A DNA stretch of 64,000 nucleotides. Source: JBKPNJ01 sp963695705. GTDB lineage: Bacteria > Actinomycetota > Actinomycetes > Propionibacteriales > Nocardioidaceae. The stretch spans positions 372,001 to 436,000 of the forward strand of contig CAVOHB010000006.1 of the NCBI GenBank assembly GCA_963695705.1, given 5' to 3'. The notes under the pieces were generated by a model. It worked only from the letters and a program-made list of their open reading frames with translations, searched no databases and was not told where the DNA came from. This document shows, one piece after another, positions 7,994-17,760 of the stretch; the stretch's first letter is position 1; each line of letters opens with the position of its first letter. A program made the translations under genes and the position numbers.

Positions 7994-9887
7994 ATGAGCG
8001 TCTACAGCAGGGAATACGAGCGCAGCATCTCGGACCCGGAGGGGTTCTGGGCCGACCAGGCCGGGCTTGTCGACTGGTTCAAGCGGCCCAGCCGGTCCTG
8101 GCCGACGAGCGTCCGCCGTTCTACCGATGGTTCCCCGACGCCACCATGAACACCTGCTTCAACGCGCTCGACCGGCACGTCATCAACGGGCGGGCAGACC
8201 AGCCGGCGATCGTCTACGACAGTCCGGTCACGCAGACCCAGCAGACGTTCAGCTATGCCGAGCTGCTCGACCGCGTCGCGGCGTTCGCCGGGGCGCTGCG
8301 CTCGCTGGGCGTGGGTCACGGCGACCGGGTGGTCATCTACATGCCGATGGTCCCCGAGGCCGTCGTGGCCATGCTCGCCTGCGCGCGGCTCGGTGCCGTC
8401 CACTCCGTGGTCTTCGGCGGCTTCGCGGCGCAATGAGCTTGCCCTCCGGATCGACGACGCCCGACCGAAGGTTGTGGTGTCGGCCTCGTGCGGCATCGAG
8501 CCCGGACGGGTCGTGGCGTACAAACCCTTGCTGGACAGGGCGCTCGAGCTCGCCGAGCACCGGCCGGGTGCGTGCGTCATCCTGCAGCGGGCACAGTGCG
8601 AGGCCGCCATGGTCGACGGACGTGACGTCGACTGGAGAGTCGCGGTGGAGGCGGGCGCCCGCGAGCCGGCCGAGTGCGTCGTGGTGGCGGCGACGGACCC
8701 GCTGTACGTGCTCTACACCTCAGGTACGACGGGCAAGCCGAAGGGCATCGTCCGCGACAACGGGGGTCATGCGGTGGCGCTCGCATGGTCGATGAGCAAC
8801 GTCTTCGACATCCGGGCCGGGCAGGTGTGGTGGACCGCGTCCGATGTCGGCTGGGTCGTCGGCCACTCCTACATCGTGTACGCGCCGCTGCTCGCCGGCG
8901 CGACATCCGTGCTCTACGAGGGTAAGCCGGTCGGGACGCCCGACGCCGGAGCGTTCTGGCGGGTCGTCTCCGAGCACGGCGTGCAGGCGCTCTTCACGGC
9001 GCCGACGGCCTTCCGAGCCATCAAGAAGGAGGACCCGGAGGCCAAGCTGCTCGGCACGTACGACCTGTCGACGCCTTCGGCACCTGTTCCTCGCCGGGGA
9101 GCGGCTGGACCCGGACACCCACGGTTGGGCGACCGAGAAGCTCGGTCTGCCGGTGATCGACAACTGGTGGCAGACCGAGACCGGCTGGCCGATCTGCGCG
9201 AACCTGCGCGGGCTCGATCCGATGCCGATCAAGCCGGGCTCACCCACGGTCCCGGTGCCGGGGTACGACGTGCATATCCTCGACGGTCAGGGCAGCGACC
9301 AACCGGCGAACGTCGAGGGCGCGATCTGCATCAGGCTGCCGCTTCCTCCGGGCACGCTGCCGACCCTGTGGAACGACGACGACCGGTATGTCGCCTCGTA
9401 CCTCTCGGCGTACGACGGCTTCTACCTGTCCGGTGACGGCGGTTTCCGCGACGAGGACGGATACGTCTATGTCATGGGGCGGACCGACGACGTGATCAAC
9501 GTCGCCGGTCATCGACTCTCGACCGGTGCGATCGAAGCCGTACTCGCGCAGCACCCGGCCGTTGCGGAGTGCGCGGTGATCGGCGCCGCCGACCCGTTGA
9601 AGGGTCAGGTCCCACGCGGGTTCGTGGTGCTGAAGGCCGGTGCCGAGGAGGACGAGGAGGCGCTGCGGGCGGCGCTGGTGGCGGCCGTGCGCGACCAGGT
9701 GGGTCCGGTGGCATCGTTCAAGGACGTCGCGGTCGTGCCCGGCCTGCCCAAGACGCGCTCGGGGAAGATCCTGCGCAAGACCATGCGCGAGATCGCCGAC
9801 GGGCAGGACGCCCCGATGCCCTCCACCATCGAGGACGCCTCGGTGGTCGACAAGATCCGGCCCATGCTCGTCAAGGAGTCGGGCTGA
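7994..9887 (+). CDS. prpE: Propionyl-CoA synthetase-like AMP-forming acyl-CoA ligase (frame broken)
   Basis: An adenylate-forming enzyme closest to PrpE/AcsA: a short-chain acid plus ATP and CoA gives acyl-CoA. The N-terminus is MSVYSREYERSISDPEGFWA, the P-loop motif is YTSGTTGKPKGIVRDNGG, and SDVGWVVGHSYIVYAPLL and YEGKPVGTPDAG are PrpE-typical. DNWWQTETGWP, GRTDDVINVAGHR and the acylation-site Lys segment TRSGKILRKTMR follow. The coding frame changes three times: one base lost near 8093 (GGG to GG), one gained near 8430 and one gained near 9076. Splicing these restores a full protein of about 630 aa with no missing motif, so sequence error is likelier than decay. The three frame parts are 7994-8093, about 8093-8430 and 8430-9076, then onward. 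It would feed propionate or acetate into central metabolism. Confidence 0.85.
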
Positions 9888-9908
9888 TCGCAGGCGGGGG
9901 CGCGGGCG

Positions 9909-11298
9909 CTAGTGGCCGCCGGTCAGCGGTGCCATCGCCCTGGCCAGTACGGACTGCCGCCGGGTGAGCCGCTCCTCGTGGTCGGCCGCGGTCATCACCC
10001 GCAGGCCCGCGTTGACACCGAGCCAGCGCAGCGGCTCCGGCTCCCACGGCGGCGAATGGTGGTTCACCCAGGGCAGCGCGACCAGATCCGTCTCGCGGCC
10101 CAGCGACGAGATCGGCGAGCGTACGCCCGGCGAGGTTGGTCGAACCGACGCCGTCGCCGACATAGCCGCCGGCCCAGGCGAGCCCGGTGCGCCGGTCGAG
10201 CCCCACTGATGCGAACCAGTCGCGCGGGACGCCCAACGGGCCACCCCACGCGTGGGTGAACCGCGTGCCGGCGACGCCCGGGAACAGGTCGACGAGCGTC
10301 TCGCGGAGCGCGGCGAAGACCCGCGCGTCGCGGTCGAACCCGTCGCTGATGCGCGACGCGTAGTGGTAGGGAGCCCCGCGCCCACCGAACGCGAGCCGGT
10401 CGTCGGCGGTCCGCTGGCCGTAGATGATGAGGTGGCGGTAGTCGGTGAACGTCTCCCGCCTGGCCAGTCCCACGGTCTCCCAGAACGAGGCCGGCAGGGG
10501 CTCGGTCGCCACCATCAGCGAGTAGACGGGCGCGACGGTACGCGCGTGGCCGCGCAGCGACGGGGTGAACCCCTCGGTCGCCCGCACGATCATGTCCGCC
10601 TTGACCACACCGTGCTCGGTGTCCACCCGGCCTGGACCGACGGACCGCACCGCGGTGCGCTCGAACACTGACACCCCGCGCCGCTCCACCGCGCACGCGA
10701 GCCCACGCACGAGCCGGGCAGGATGGATCGCCGCGCAGTGCGGGGTGTACGTCGCACCGAAGACGTCGGTCGCGCCGACCAGCGCCCGCGCCTCGCCGGG
10801 CCCCAGCAGCACCAGGTCGGACGCGGCCAACCCCCACTCGCGCGCGGAGTCGACGTCCTCCAGCGCGCGCTGCCACTGCGCTGCCGTCCGGGCGAGCGAG
10901 ACCGTCCCGCCCTTGGCGAAGTGACAGTCGATGCCTTCCGCGGCCGCTACGGCACCGACCTCGTCGACAGTCGCGTGCAGCGCGCGCTGCAGCGCCAGCG
11001 CGCCGGCGCGCCCGCCCCTTGCGGCAACGGAGTCCAGAGACGCGGGGAACAGCGCCGAACACCAGCCGCCGTTGCGTCCCGAGGCACCGAAGCCGGCCAC
11101 CTCCCGCTCGAGCACGACGACGTCCAGGCCCGGGTCGAGCACCGACAGGTAGTACGCGGTCCACAGGCCGGTGAACCCCGCCCCGACGATCGCCACGTCG
11201 GCCCGTCGGTCGCCGGGCAGCGTGGCGCGCGGGCGCCAGTCGTCCGGTGCCGTGTCGTGCCACAACGACAGCCGGCGGTAGCTCAGCGGACACCCCAC
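9909..11298 (-). CDS. FAD-dependent amine/amino-acid oxidoreductase (frame broken near the 3' end)
   Basis: A DAO-family flavoprotein, similar to glycine oxidase and gamma-glutamylputrescine oxidase (PuuB). The FAD-binding motif is VAIVGAGFTGLWTAYYL near residue 36, and GASGRNGGWCSALF is the conserved second loop. HAWGGPLGVPRDW and GLAWAGGYVGDGVGSTNLAG form the C-terminal FAD/substrate part. Near 10098-10106 an extra G shifts the frame; the true end, with EPEPLRWLGVNAGL, is in the new frame and stops at 9909. That ending is matched by the paralogue at 13662. The start is GTG 11298, 16 bp inside the Lrp gene, suggesting translational coupling. It probably oxidises an amine or amino acid in the putrescine route. 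Confidence 0.85.
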
Positions 11299-11768
11299 GA
11301 GTACGTCTGTTTCCGCAGCTTGAGGTAGACGAACGTCTCGGTGGTACGGACGCCGTCGATGCCCCTGATCCGCTTGCTCAGCACCTCGAGCAGGTGCTCG
11401 TCGCTCTCACAGACGATCTCGGCCAGGATGTCGAACGAGCCGGCGGTGATCACGACGTAGTCGAGCTCGTCCATCGCGGCGAGCTGGTCGGCGATCGGTT
11501 CCACCTCGCCGACGGCGGTGATCCCGATCATCGCCTGGCGGGCGAAGCCGAGCTGGAGCGGGTCGGTCACCGCGACGACCTGCATCACCCCGCTGTCGAG
11601 CAGTCGCTGGACGCGCTGGCGGACGGCTGCCTCGGACAGCCCGACCGCCTTTCCGATCGCGGCGTACGGTTTCCGGCCGTCGCGCTGGAGCTCGGCGATG
11701 ATCGCCTTCGACACCGCGTCGAGCGGCCCGTTCTGACGTTCGGAGGGCCTTCGCGCGCGTATTGCCAC
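11283..11768 (-). CDS. Lrp/AsnC-family transcriptional regulator
   Basis: A 161-aa regulator. An N-terminal winged helix-turn-helix (residues about 15-65, with AIGKAVGLSEAAVRQRVQRL as the recognition region) is followed by the RAM ligand-binding domain (MIGITAVGEVEPIADQLAAM onward). The family senses amino acids or related small molecules and forms octamers. It overlaps the FAD oxidoreductase gene on the same strand and faces the aldehyde dehydrogenase at 11927. It therefore likely controls both divergent units in response to an amine or amino-acid intermediate. The shared intergenic region 11769-11926 should hold its operator. Confidence 0.93.
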   Translation of the reverse strand: MAIRARRPSERQNGPLDAVSKAIIAELQRDGRKPYAAIGKAVGLSEAAVRQRVQRLLDSGVMQVVAVTDPLQLGFARQAMIGITAVGEVEPIADQLAAMDELDYVVITAGSFDILAEIVCESDEHLLEVLSKRIRGIDGVRTTETFVYLKLRKQTYSWGVR

Positions 11769-11926
11769 GCGGGAACTATGCCGCGCCCAGGGCTGCGGGG
11801 CAAGCGATTCCCTTGCATCGATTTCGTTGACATGGCGCTGCAGCGCGACGGATTCCCTTGTGGAACCCGAACAACTCTGCCAGGATCCCCCGCGTAAGGC
11901 TCACAGTCGGAAAGGCTGGAATTCAC

Positions 11927-13442
11927 GTGTCACAGGTCGGATACCAGCTCATCGGCGGTCGACGTCGCGCCGCCACCGGCGGCGATGCACACGGCCCCGC
12001 GACCATGTCCGTGACCGATCCCGCGACCGGCGACGTCGTGGTCGAGGTCGACCTGGCCGGTCCCGCCGATGTGGAGACGGCGGTCGCGGCCGCCCGAGCG
12101 GCGTTTCCCGAATGGTCGCGTGCAACGCCCGCAGAGCGCTCGACGGTGCTGACCGCGATGGCGCAGATCCTGACCAGCCGGGCCGCTGAGCTCGCCGAGG
12201 TCGAGACGAGGCAGACCGGGAAGCCGATCAAGCTGTCGAGTGGTTTCGACGTCCCCGGCACGATCGACAACACCGCGTTCTTCGCCGGCGCGGCCCGCAA
12301 CCTCGAGGGCAAGGCGGCCGGCGAGTACTCCGGGGACCACACGTCGATGATCAGACGCGAGCCCATCGGAGTCATCGGTTCGATCGCCCCCTGGAACTAC
12401 CCGCTGCAGATGGCGGGGTGGAAGGTGCTCCCTGCGATCGCGGCCGGCAACACCATCGTGCTGAAACCGGCGGAGATCACGCCGCTGACCGCGCTGATGT
12501 TCGCTGAGGCGGCGCACGACGCCGGGGTGCCGGACGGGGTGGTCAACATCCTCACCGGTACGGGACGGGTGGCGGGCGAGGCGCTCGTGTCGCACCCCGA
12601 CGTCGAACATGGTCAGCTTCACCGGTTCCACCGTCGTCGGACGGAAGGTCATGGCCCATGCCACCGACGGTGTCAAGCGGATGCACATGGAGCTCGGCGG
12701 CAAGGCGCCGTTCGTGGTGTTCGACGATGCCGACCTCGAGGCGGCCGTGCACGGCGCGGTCGCGGGTTCGCTGATCAACACCGGTCAGGACTGCACGGCC
12801 GCCACGCGTGCCATCGTGCACGCGTCGCTGTTCGACGAGTTCGTCGCTGGGGTCGCCGATGTGATGGCGACCGTCCGGCTCGGCGACCCGTTCGACGAGG
12901 AGACCGATCTCGGTCCGCTGGTCTCGCTGGCGCAGCGTGACCGGGTGGCCGGACACGTGGAGGCCGCTCGTTCCGCCGGCGCCAAGATCGTCTGCGGCGG
13001 GCGAGCCGGAACAGGGTCGCTGGAGCGCGGTGCGTTCTTCGAGCCGACTCTCGTCACCGCGGTCGATCGTGACTCACCCGTGGTGCGGGACGAGATCTTC
13101 GGCCCGGTGCTTGCGGCGTACGCGTTCGAGTCCGACGACGAGGCGATCCAGCTCGCCAACGACACACCGTACGGCCTTGCCGCCTCTGCCTGGACCCGCG
13201 ACGTCTATCGGGCGCTGCGCGCGTCCCGCGACATCCGGGCGGGCTGCGTGTGGATAAACGACCACATCCCGATCATTTCCGAGATGCCGCACGGCGGCTA
13301 CGGCCAGTCGGGGTTCGGCAAGGACATGAGCACGTACTCTTTCGAGGAGTACACCCAGGTCAAGCACGTCATGCTCGACAGCACCCAGGTGACGCGCAAG
13401 CCCTGGCACCGCACCGTCTTCGCAGACCGTCAGGAGGGCTGA
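11927..13442 (+). CDS. Aminobutyraldehyde-type aldehyde dehydrogenase (frame broken)
   Basis: An NAD-dependent aldehyde dehydrogenase resembling gamma-aminobutyraldehyde dehydrogenase (PatD/YdcW), which oxidises 4-aminobutanal to GABA. APWNYPLQMAGWKVLPA, the GSTVVGR Rossmann loop, the catalytic Glu segment HMELGGKAPFVV and the catalytic Cys segment NTGQDCTAATR are all present. An extra A near 12606 (GTCGAACATG, expected GTCGACATG) shifts the frame. The 5' part is in one frame up to there and the 3' part runs from 12609 to 13442. The start is GTG 11927 with GGAAAGG upstream. The C-terminus (GGYGQSGFGKDMSTYSFEEY) closely resembles the second copy at 31366. Its stop lies immediately before the permease relic. 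Confidence 0.88.
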
Positions 13443-13665
13443 GCTGCCACCAGACATCTCCCGCCGCACGCTGCACGCTGAACCTCATGCGCGTGCGGCG
13501 GCAGAGTCGTGGGAGACGACGTTCCCGATGTTCGTGTGGGGGGCCGCGCAGCGGGACATCCCGCCACAGATCAACGTGATCGGCACGGCGATGTTCCTGA
13601 TCTCCGTCTCGATCGTGGTGATGGCCGAGACCACGCGCCGGAGCGGGGTGAAGGCCTCGACATGA
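13441..13665 (+). pseudogene. Relic of an ABC polyamine-type permease gene (potC-like 3' end)
   Basis: From about 13507 to the TGA at 13663-13665 one frame reads a PotC-like C-terminus: TTFPMFVWGAAQRDIPPQIN, then a hydrophobic helix (VIGTAMFLISVSIVVM) and a basic end. This is the last loop and membrane segment of a spermidine/putrescine ABC permease. The frame upstream has no start, no EAA motif and no other helices, and runs into the aldehyde dehydrogenase. The stop overlaps the ATG of the next gene (ATGA), the spacing expected if the intact permease gene once preceded it. The best reading is a deletion that removed most of a second pot operon. Confidence 0.7.
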
Positions 13666-15077
13666 CCCGGCAGGCGTTGCCTGCAGGGCCGCGGGCCGCA
13701 CTCGCCGGTGCACGACCGGCGCCGTTCTGGTTCGACGACCCGACCCGCCCGGGCCCGCTGGAGCCGCTGCGCGGTGACGCCCGCTGCGACCTGGCGGTGG
13801 TGGGGGGCGGCTACACGGGGCTGTGGACGGCGCTGCTGGCCAAGGAGCGTGACCCGGGTCTCGAAGTCGTGGTGCTCGAGGCGGGGGAGTGCGGCGGCGG
13901 AGCCAGCGGGCGGAACGGCGGGTTCTGCGCCGCCAGTCTCACCCACGGGTTCGGCAACGGCATGGCCCGGTGGCCGCGGGAGATGGCGGCGCTGACCCGG
14001 CTCGGCCGCGACAACCTGGCGGCCATCGAGCAGACGGTCGCGCGGTTCGGGATCGACTGCGCGTTCGAACGCACGGGTGAGCTCGATGTCGCGACCGCCC
14101 CGCATCAGGTCGTCGGGCTCAACGAGCTCAGCGGGCAGATGAACGCCGCAGGTCACCAGGTGCAGTATCTCGACGAGAGCGCCGTGCGGGACGAGGTCGC
14201 GTCGCCGACCTACCTGGCCGGCCTGTTCAACCCCGACGTCGCGATGCTGGAGCCGGCCAGGCTGGCCTGGGGGTTGCGTCGAGCGTGTCTGGAGCTCGGC
14301 GTACGGATCTTCGAGCGCACCCCTGTCGCACGGCTGGACGGGGAGGACAAGCCGCGGATCACCGTCCGCAGCGAGCAGGGAGGCGTCCGCGCGGAGCGGG
14401 TCGCGCTGGCGACCAATGCCGCTCCGTCGCTGCTGCGCCGGCTGCGCCTGTACACCGTCCCGGTCTACGACTACGCGCTGACGACCGAGCCGCTGGACGG
14501 CGAACAGCTGGCATCCGTGCGCTGGCGGCGTCGCCAGGGGGTCGGCGACGCCGCCAACCTGTTCCACTACTACCGGCTGACCCGGGACGACCGCATCCTC
14601 TGGGGCGGCTACGACGCCATCTACCCGTACCGCAGCCGGATCAGCCGCGCGCGCGAGCAGCGTGAGGCCACCTTCGCCGCGCTGAGCCGCAACTTCTTCA
14701 CCACGTTCCCGCAGCTGGACGGGCTTGCGTTCAGCCACCGGTGGGGTGGTGTGATCGACACGTGCACCCGGTTCTGCGCCTTCTACGGCACCGGTCACGG
14801 TGGCCGCGTCGCGTACGCGCTGGGGTTCACCGGGCTCGGTGTGGGCGCCTCGCGGTTCGCCGGCGACGTGATGCTCGACCTGCTCGACGGGAGGAGCACC
14901 GAGCGCACCGAGCTCGCCATGGTGCGCGAGCGGCCCTGGCCGTTCCCGCCCGAACCGTTGCGATATCTCGGCATCGAGCTCACCCGGCGGTCACTGGCCC
15001 GCGCCGACGCACACGGCGGCAGGCGGAATATCTGGCTACGGTCACTGGACCGCCTCGGACTCGGCTTCGACTCGTGA
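13662..15077 (+). CDS. FAD-dependent amine/amino-acid oxidoreductase (paralogue)
   Basis: A DAO-family flavoprotein, 471 aa, intact. The FAD motif is LAVVGGGYTGLWTALLA near residue 46; GGGASGRNGGFCAASL is the second loop; HRWGGVIDTCTRFC and YALGFTGLGVGASRFAG form the C-terminal half. The end, FPPEPLRYLGIELTRRSL, parallels the product of the 9909-11298 gene. The best-known related activity is PuuB-type oxidation of gamma-glutamylputrescine or direct oxidation of an amine, giving aldehyde, ammonia and peroxide. The start ATG overlaps the stop of the permease relic. A class III aminotransferase follows after 42 bp. Confidence 0.9.
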   Translation: MTRQALPAGPRAALAGARPAPFWFDDPTRPGPLEPLRGDARCDLAVVGGGYTGLWTALLAKERDPGLEVVVLEAGECGGGASGRNGGFCAASLTHGFGNGMARWPREMAALTRLGRDNLAAIEQTVARFGIDCAFERTGELDVATAPHQVVGLNELSGQMNAAGHQVQYLDESAVRDEVASPTYLAGLFNPDVAMLEPARLAWGLRRACLELGVRIFERTPVARLDGEDKPRITVRSEQGGVRAERVALATNAAPSLLRRLRLYTVPVYDYALTTEPLDGEQLASVRWRRRQGVGDAANLFHYYRLTRDDRILWGGYDAIYPYRSRISRAREQREATFAALSRNFFTTFPQLDGLAFSHRWGGVIDTCTRFCAFYGTGHGGRVAYALGFTGLGVGASRFAGDVMLDLLDGRSTERTELAMVRERPWPFPPEPLRYLGIELTRRSLARADAHGGRRNIWLRSLDRLGLGFDS

Positions 15078-15119
15078 TACGACAGGTAACGAGATAACCC
15101 ACCAGCAAGGGAGCTCTTG

Positions 15120-16409
15120 ATGACACACGCCGAGCTCGCGACCCGGCAACGGGCCGTGATGCCGTCCTGGTTGACGCTCTACTACGACGAACCGATCGAG
15201 CTGGTGAGCGGACAGGGGTGCCGGGTCACCGACGCCGAAGGCCGCACGTACCTCGACTTCTTCGCCGGCATCGTCACCAACATGCTCGGCTACGACGTTC
15301 CTGAGGTGCGGGAGGCGATCGAGAGGCAGATCGGCAGCGGCGTGATGCACACGTCGACGCTGTACCTGATCCGGGCCCAGGTCGAGCTGGCCGAGAAGAT
15401 CGCCAGGCTGTCGGAGATCCCCGACGCGAAGGTCTTCTTCACCACGTCCGGCACCGAGGCGAACGAAGCCGCCCTGCTCCTGGCCACCCAGCGACGCCGC
15501 AGCAACCAGGTGATCGCGCTGCGCAACAGCTATCACGGCCGGGCGTTCGCCACGGTGGGGATCACCGGGAACCGCGGCTGGTCAGCGTCGAGCCTGACAC
15601 CGGTCAACGTGACCTACGCGCAGAGCGGCTACGGATATCGCAGCCCGTTCGGCGGACTCGACGACGCGGCGTTCATCAGTGCCTGCGCCGATGACCTGCG
15701 CAACCTGATCGAGACGACCACCGCCGGCGATGTCGCCTGCATGATCGCCGAGCCCATCCAGGGGGTCGGCGGCTTCACCGTGCCGCCCGACGGGCTGTTC
15801 GCGGCCTACAAGGAGATTCTCGACGAGTACGGGATCCTGTTCATCTCCGACGAGGTCCAGACCGGATGGGGACGGACGGGGGAGCACTTCTGGGGAATCG
15901 GCGCGCACGGTGTGACACCGGACGCGATGACGTTCGCCAAGGGCCTCGGCAACGGCGCCGCCATCGGAGGCGTGGTCGCACGGGCCGATCTGATGGACTG
16001 CCTCTCGGCGAACTCGATCTCGACCTTCGGCGGTAACCCGGTCGCCACCGCGGCCGCGAACGCCACGCTCGACTACGTCCTGGAGCACGACCTGCAGTCA
16101 CAGGTCGCCAAGGTCGGCAACCAGCTGCTCGAGGGCCTGCGTCCGCTGACCGAGGACGTTCCGGCGGTCGGAGATGTGCGCGGACGCGGCCTGATGATCG
16201 GGATCGAGCTCGTTCAGCCCGGCGGCAGGATCCCGGATGCGGCGGCAGCCGGACGCGTACACGAGGAGGCAAAGCGGTCCGGGCTGCTGATCGGCAAGGG
16301 CGGGCTCTACGGCAACTGCCTGCGGCTGTCACCGCCGCTGACGTTGACCGAGACCGAGGCCGACGAGGGCCTCGGCATCCTCCGCGAGGCCATCTCCACC
16401 GCCACCTGA
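15120..16409 (+). CDS. Class III aminotransferase (PLP-dependent)
   Basis: A 429-aa fold-type I PLP enzyme of the ornithine/GABA/omega-amino-acid aminotransferase class. FFTTSGTEANEAALLLAT binds the cofactor phosphate, NSYHGRAFATVGITG follows, SDEVQTGWGRTG carries the PLP-contacting Asp, and TFAKGLGNGAAIGG carries the Schiff-base Lys. The start is ATG 15120, with AAGGGAG at 15105-15112; a TTG three bases earlier is less likely. Substrate could be GABA, 5-aminovalerate, putrescine or beta-alanine; the sequence alone does not decide. It forms a unit with the preceding oxidoreductase, consistent with polyamine catabolism. It ends 11 bp before a tandem array of 21-bp repeats. Confidence 0.93.
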   Translation: MTHAELATRQRAVMPSWLTLYYDEPIELVSGQGCRVTDAEGRTYLDFFAGIVTNMLGYDVPEVREAIERQIGSGVMHTSTLYLIRAQVELAEKIARLSEIPDAKVFFTTSGTEANEAALLLATQRRRSNQVIALRNSYHGRAFATVGITGNRGWSASSLTPVNVTYAQSGYGYRSPFGGLDDAAFISACADDLRNLIETTTAGDVACMIAEPIQGVGGFTVPPDGLFAAYKEILDEYGILFISDEVQTGWGRTGEHFWGIGAHGVTPDAMTFAKGLGNGAAIGGVVARADLMDCLSANSISTFGGNPVATAAANATLDYVLEHDLQSQVAKVGNQLLEGLRPLTEDVPAVGDVRGRGLMIGIELVQPGGRIPDAAAAGRVHEEAKRSGLLIGKGGLYGNCLRLSPPLTLTETEADEGLGILREAISTAT

Positions 16410-16420
16410 CCCCGCTGCCC

Positions 16421-16521
16421 GCGATCCGACACTTTATTACACGCCATCCGACACTTATCGCACGCGATCCGACATTTATCGCGCGCGATCCGACAGCTGT
16501 TGCACGCGATCCGACAGCTGC
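16421..16521 (+). repeat. Tandem array of 21-bp repeats between convergent genes
   Basis: Four full units and one partial: 16421-16442 (22 bp), 16443-16463, 16464-16484, 16485-16505 and 16506-16521. Each begins GCGATCCGACA or GCCATCCGACA and ends in GCAC, GCGC or TTACAC; the middle six bases vary. There are no spacers between units. The array fills the gap between the convergent aminotransferase and cyclase-regulator genes. Confidence 0.9.
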
Positions 16522-16536
16522 GACCGGAGCCGGCCC

Positions 16537-17760
16537 TCAGGCCTTGAGGTACGTCAGCACCGCGAGAACCCGTCGATGGTCGTCGGGAGTCGCGAGCAGC
16601 TGGAGCTTGGTGAAGATGTTCCTCACGTGGCCCTCGATCGACTTCGCGGACAGCACCATGGTCTCGGCGATGGCCTGGTTCGACCGGCCTTCGGCCATCA
16701 GCGTGAGCACCTCGCGTTCGCGCTCGGTCAGGCTGTCCAGCGGGTTGTCGTGCCGGGCACGCCCGACGAGCCGGGACACGACCTCGGGGTCGATGACGGA
16801 GCCACCCGCTCCGACTCGTCGTACCGCGTCGGTGAACTCCTGAATGTTGACCACCCGGTCCTTCAGCAGATAGCCGAGCTTCGCGGCACCACCGGAGATG
16901 AGCTCCATCGCGAAGTCGGTCTCGACGTACTGGGAGAGCAGCAGTACGCCGACATCCGGGAGCTCGGCGCGGATCTGATGAGCTGCTCTGAGCCCCTCGT
17001 CGTGGAACGTCGGGGGCATGCGGATGTCGACGATCGCGACGTCTGGCGGGTCGGACCGAACGGCCGCGAGCAGCTCGTCGGCGTCGGACGCCTGGGCGGT
17101 GACCTTGAAGCCGGAGTCGGTCAGCAGGTGCGCGATACCTTCGCGGAGCAGGATCGAGTCGTCGGCCAGGATCACGCGCATGGCCGCGGTCACCTTCGAG
17201 CCGGCGAGCGTGCCGACCGGATCCCCGCTGCCCGAAACCCGCGTCACGGGCACGGGGTCGCTCATGCCCTTCAGCCGGGTCGCGCCACGGTCCTCGTAGT
17301 CGATGTCATCGATCCTGCCGGCCAGATGCACCACCGTCTTGCTGGCCAGCGTCTCACCAGGCCCGGCCAGGCTGCACAGCCGGGCGGCGACGTTCAGCGC
17401 CCCACCCCGGTACCCACCCTCGACAGGAACGGCCTCACCCACGTCGAGCCCGATGCCGACCAGCAGCGGCATGTCGGGGTCCGCCACGGCTTCGCGCACG
17501 AAGCGGTTCTGCAGGTGTACGGCGGCACTGATCGCGTGGCGTGCGGAACGGAAGACACAGAGCGCCTCGTCGCCGCGAAGCTCCAGCAGGGTGCCGTGAT
17601 GCTCCTCGACAACGGCTCGGGCGATCTCCGCGAACGTCCCGGCCAATCGGGCGGCGGCAGCGTCCCCGCGCTGCTGGGTGAACGACGTGTAACCCCGCAC
17701 GTCGGCGATCAGGAAGATGTTGATGTCGCCGGTGAGGGCAGAGGCGTCTGAGACGGTCAC
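16537..17760 (-). CDS. Class III nucleotide cyclase domain fused to a NarL/LuxR response regulator
   Basis: A 407-aa fusion with an uncommon order. Residues 12-170 form a class III adenylate/guanylate cyclase homology domain: metal-binding D20 (ADVRGYTSF) and D64 (RGDEALCVF), and transition-state N123 and R127 (ALNVAARLCS). The usual substrate-specifying Lys next to the second Asp is not seen, so activity or base choice is uncertain. Residues 195-315 form a receiver domain (D200, D201, phospho-acceptor D245 in VDIRMPP, K300). Residues 342-400 form a LuxR-type DNA-binding HTH (LTEREREVLTLMAEGRSNQA). The start overlaps the upstream kinase stop by four bases. It is probably the output regulator of the two kinases, perhaps linking phosphorylation, cyclic or bound nucleotide, and transcription. 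Confidence 0.92.
   Translation of the reverse strand: MTVSDASALTGDINIFLIADVRGYTSFTQQRGDAAAARLAGTFAEIARAVVEEHHGTLLELRGDEALCVFRSARHAISAAVHLQNRFVREAVADPDMPLLVGIGLDVGEAVPVEGGYRGGALNVAARLCSLAGPGETLASKTVVHLAGRIDDIDYEDRGATRLKGMSDPVPVTRVSGSGDPVGTLAGSKVTAAMRVILADDSILLREGIAHLLTDSGFKVTAQASDADELLAAVRSDPPDVAIVDIRMPPTFHDEGLRAAHQIRAELPDVGVLLLSQYVETDFAMELISGGAAKLGYLLKDRVVNIQEFTDAVRRVGAGGSVIDPEVVSRLVGRARHDNPLDSLTEREREVLTLMAEGRSNQAIAETMVLSAKSIEGHVRNIFTKLQLLATPDDHRRVLAVLTYLKA

Noticed and set aside
9871..10105. The uncorrected C-terminus of the first FAD oxidoreductase (running to 9871)
   Set aside because: The Ala/Pro-rich ending matches nothing, while the shifted frame ending at 9909 matches the paralogue's EPEPLRWLG ending.
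16421..16521. CRISPR-like array
   Set aside because: Units are directly abutted with no spacers, and there are no cas genes.
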